Source of the DNA: Natronobacillus azotifigens
GTDB taxonomy: Bacteria; Bacillota; Bacilli; Bacillales; Amphibacillaceae
Length of the DNA stretch: 64,000 nt
Assembly: GCF_026805325.1 (NCBI RefSeq)
Contig: NZ_JAPRAT010000006.1
Span: forward strand, 1 to 64,000
Direction: 5' to 3'
The stretch's first letter is position 1, and every line of letters starts with the position of its first letter. Made by a program: the position numbers and the translations under genes. This document shows, one piece after another, positions 63,397-64,000 of the stretch. Below the pieces are notes generated by a model. It did not search any database and was not told the DNA's origin. It saw only the letters and a program-made list of their open reading frames with translations.

Positions 63397-64000
63397 ATGG
63401 CAAACTATCAACAACCAAATGAAACAGGACATTACGGTTCTTTCGGCGGACGTTTTGTGCCAGAAACTCTGATGCCAGCAGTCCTTGAATTAGAGAGGGC
63501 GTATCAAGAAGCGATGCAAGATCCTGCTTTTGTTGAGGAAGTAAACTATTACTTTAAGCAATATGTAGGGAGAGAAACCCCATTATATTATGCAGAACGA
63601 TTTACGAAACATCTTGGGGGACCCAAAATTTACTTAAAAAGAGAAGATCTTAACCATACGGGTGCCCATAAGATTAATAATGCGATCGGGCAGGCGTTAT
63701 TAACGGTACGGATGGGAAAGAAAAAAGTTGTTGCTGAGACTGGAGCTGGCCAACATGGTGTAGCTACCGCAACGGTTTGTGCATTGCTTGGTCTAGAGTG
63801 TGTCATTTTTATGGGAGAAGAAGATATCCGCCGTCAAAAACTGAATGTATTTCGAATGGAGTTATTAGGAGCTAAGGTTGTTGGCGTTAGTCAAGGGAGT
63901 GGTACATTAAAGGACGCGGTCAATGAAGCGCTTCGTTACTGGGTTAGTCATGTGGAAGATACGCATTATATTATTGGTTCTGTTGTTGGTCCACATCCAT
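63397..64000 (+). CDS. trpB: Tryptophan synthase beta chain (partial, runs off the window)
   Basis: The first 201 codons of TrpB are present. ATG follows ATAGGTGAAG. It begins with [20 protein letters not shown]; the PLP lysine lies in [17 protein letters not shown] and the conserved [19 protein letters not shown] follows. The rest, and presumably trpA, lie outside the window. Confidence 0.95.
   Translation, partial: MANYQQPNETGHYGSFGGRFVPETLMPAVLELERAYQEAMQDPAFVEEVNYYFKQYVGRETPLYYAERFTKHLGGPKIYLKREDLNHTGAHKINNAIGQALLTVRMGKKKVVAETGAGQHGVATATVCALLGLECVIFMGEEDIRRQKLNVFRMELLGAKVVGVSQGSGTLKDAVNEALRYWVSHVEDTHYIIGSVVGPHP

Overview
The window is chromosomal DNA from an AT-rich, low-GC Gram-positive bacterium of the Bacillaceae. 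Support comes from a TnrA-type nitrogen regulator, AraR and CcpA-type sites, T-boxes, Shine-Dalgarno sites of the AGGAGG type with many TTG and GTG starts, HelD, and a LysM-3D wall protein. The secreted or lipid-anchored proteins (AraN, the DUF1002 protein, the thioredoxin-like protein) are very acidic, which fits a halotolerant or alkaliphilic genus such as Gracilibacillus or a relative; the genus is an inference.

Layout. 1-9.3 kb: tnrA, a LuxR-type regulator with a degenerate receiver, a membrane-anchored thioredoxin-like protein, a ZIP metal transporter, an MFS transporter, a split ThrE-type exporter, an OsmC protein, a FAH-family enzyme and a GNAT acetyltransferase. 9.5-15.3 kb: argCJBD behind two ARG boxes, then queF and a queuosine-precursor transporter behind a preQ1-I riboswitch. 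16-34 kb: a YhdH/AcuI-type oxidoreductase and a large L-arabinose/arabinan region (araD, araA, araR, an intracellular GH43, araNPQ, an unknown membrane protein, two GH51 arabinofuranosidases, araM, a GH36 alpha-galactosidase) with AraR-like and cre sites; araB (ribulokinase) is absent. 34.05-34.77 kb: a large tandem array of 40-bp units. 34.8-48 kb: YjbQ, RidA, a DUF1002 protein, an MFS pump, helD, an aldo/keto reductase, thiW under a TPP riboswitch, a TM2 protein, a ring-cleavage-type dioxygenase behind an MhqR-like operator, a HAD phosphatase, and adenine deaminase behind a guanine-type purine riboswitch. 48.2-56 kb: a broken pspC-like gene, a ROK repressor convergent with galK-galE-galT-galM, and an RpiR regulator. 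56.2-64 kb: a LysM-3D protein, a 45-residue membrane peptide, a half-length DHQ synthase II protein, then two tandem Trp T-boxes driving trpE-G-D-C-F-B (trpB runs off the end).

The carbohydrate genes form one theme. Arabino-oligosaccharides would be imported by AraNPQ, cut by GH43 and GH51 enzymes inside the cell, and isomerised by AraA and AraD. Alpha-galactosides would be split by the GH36 enzyme, with galactose passing through the Leloir pathway encoded by the gal operon.

The most unusual part is non-coding. At least eleven copies or fragments of a ~175-bp multi-hairpin repeat (family A), five copies or fragments of a ~220-bp cloverleaf-like repeat (family B, with a 30-bp hairpin whose arms covary between copies), one further cloverleaf element (C) and the 40-bp array lie between genes. 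Family A sits at TTTAT sites, twice exactly at a stop codon, and one B copy is joined to a truncated A copy. Other points for a second look are a shared 13-bp repeated motif in front of both the ROK gene and galK, a half-length DHQ synthase II next to the trp operon, and tandem T-boxes with the same TGG specifier.
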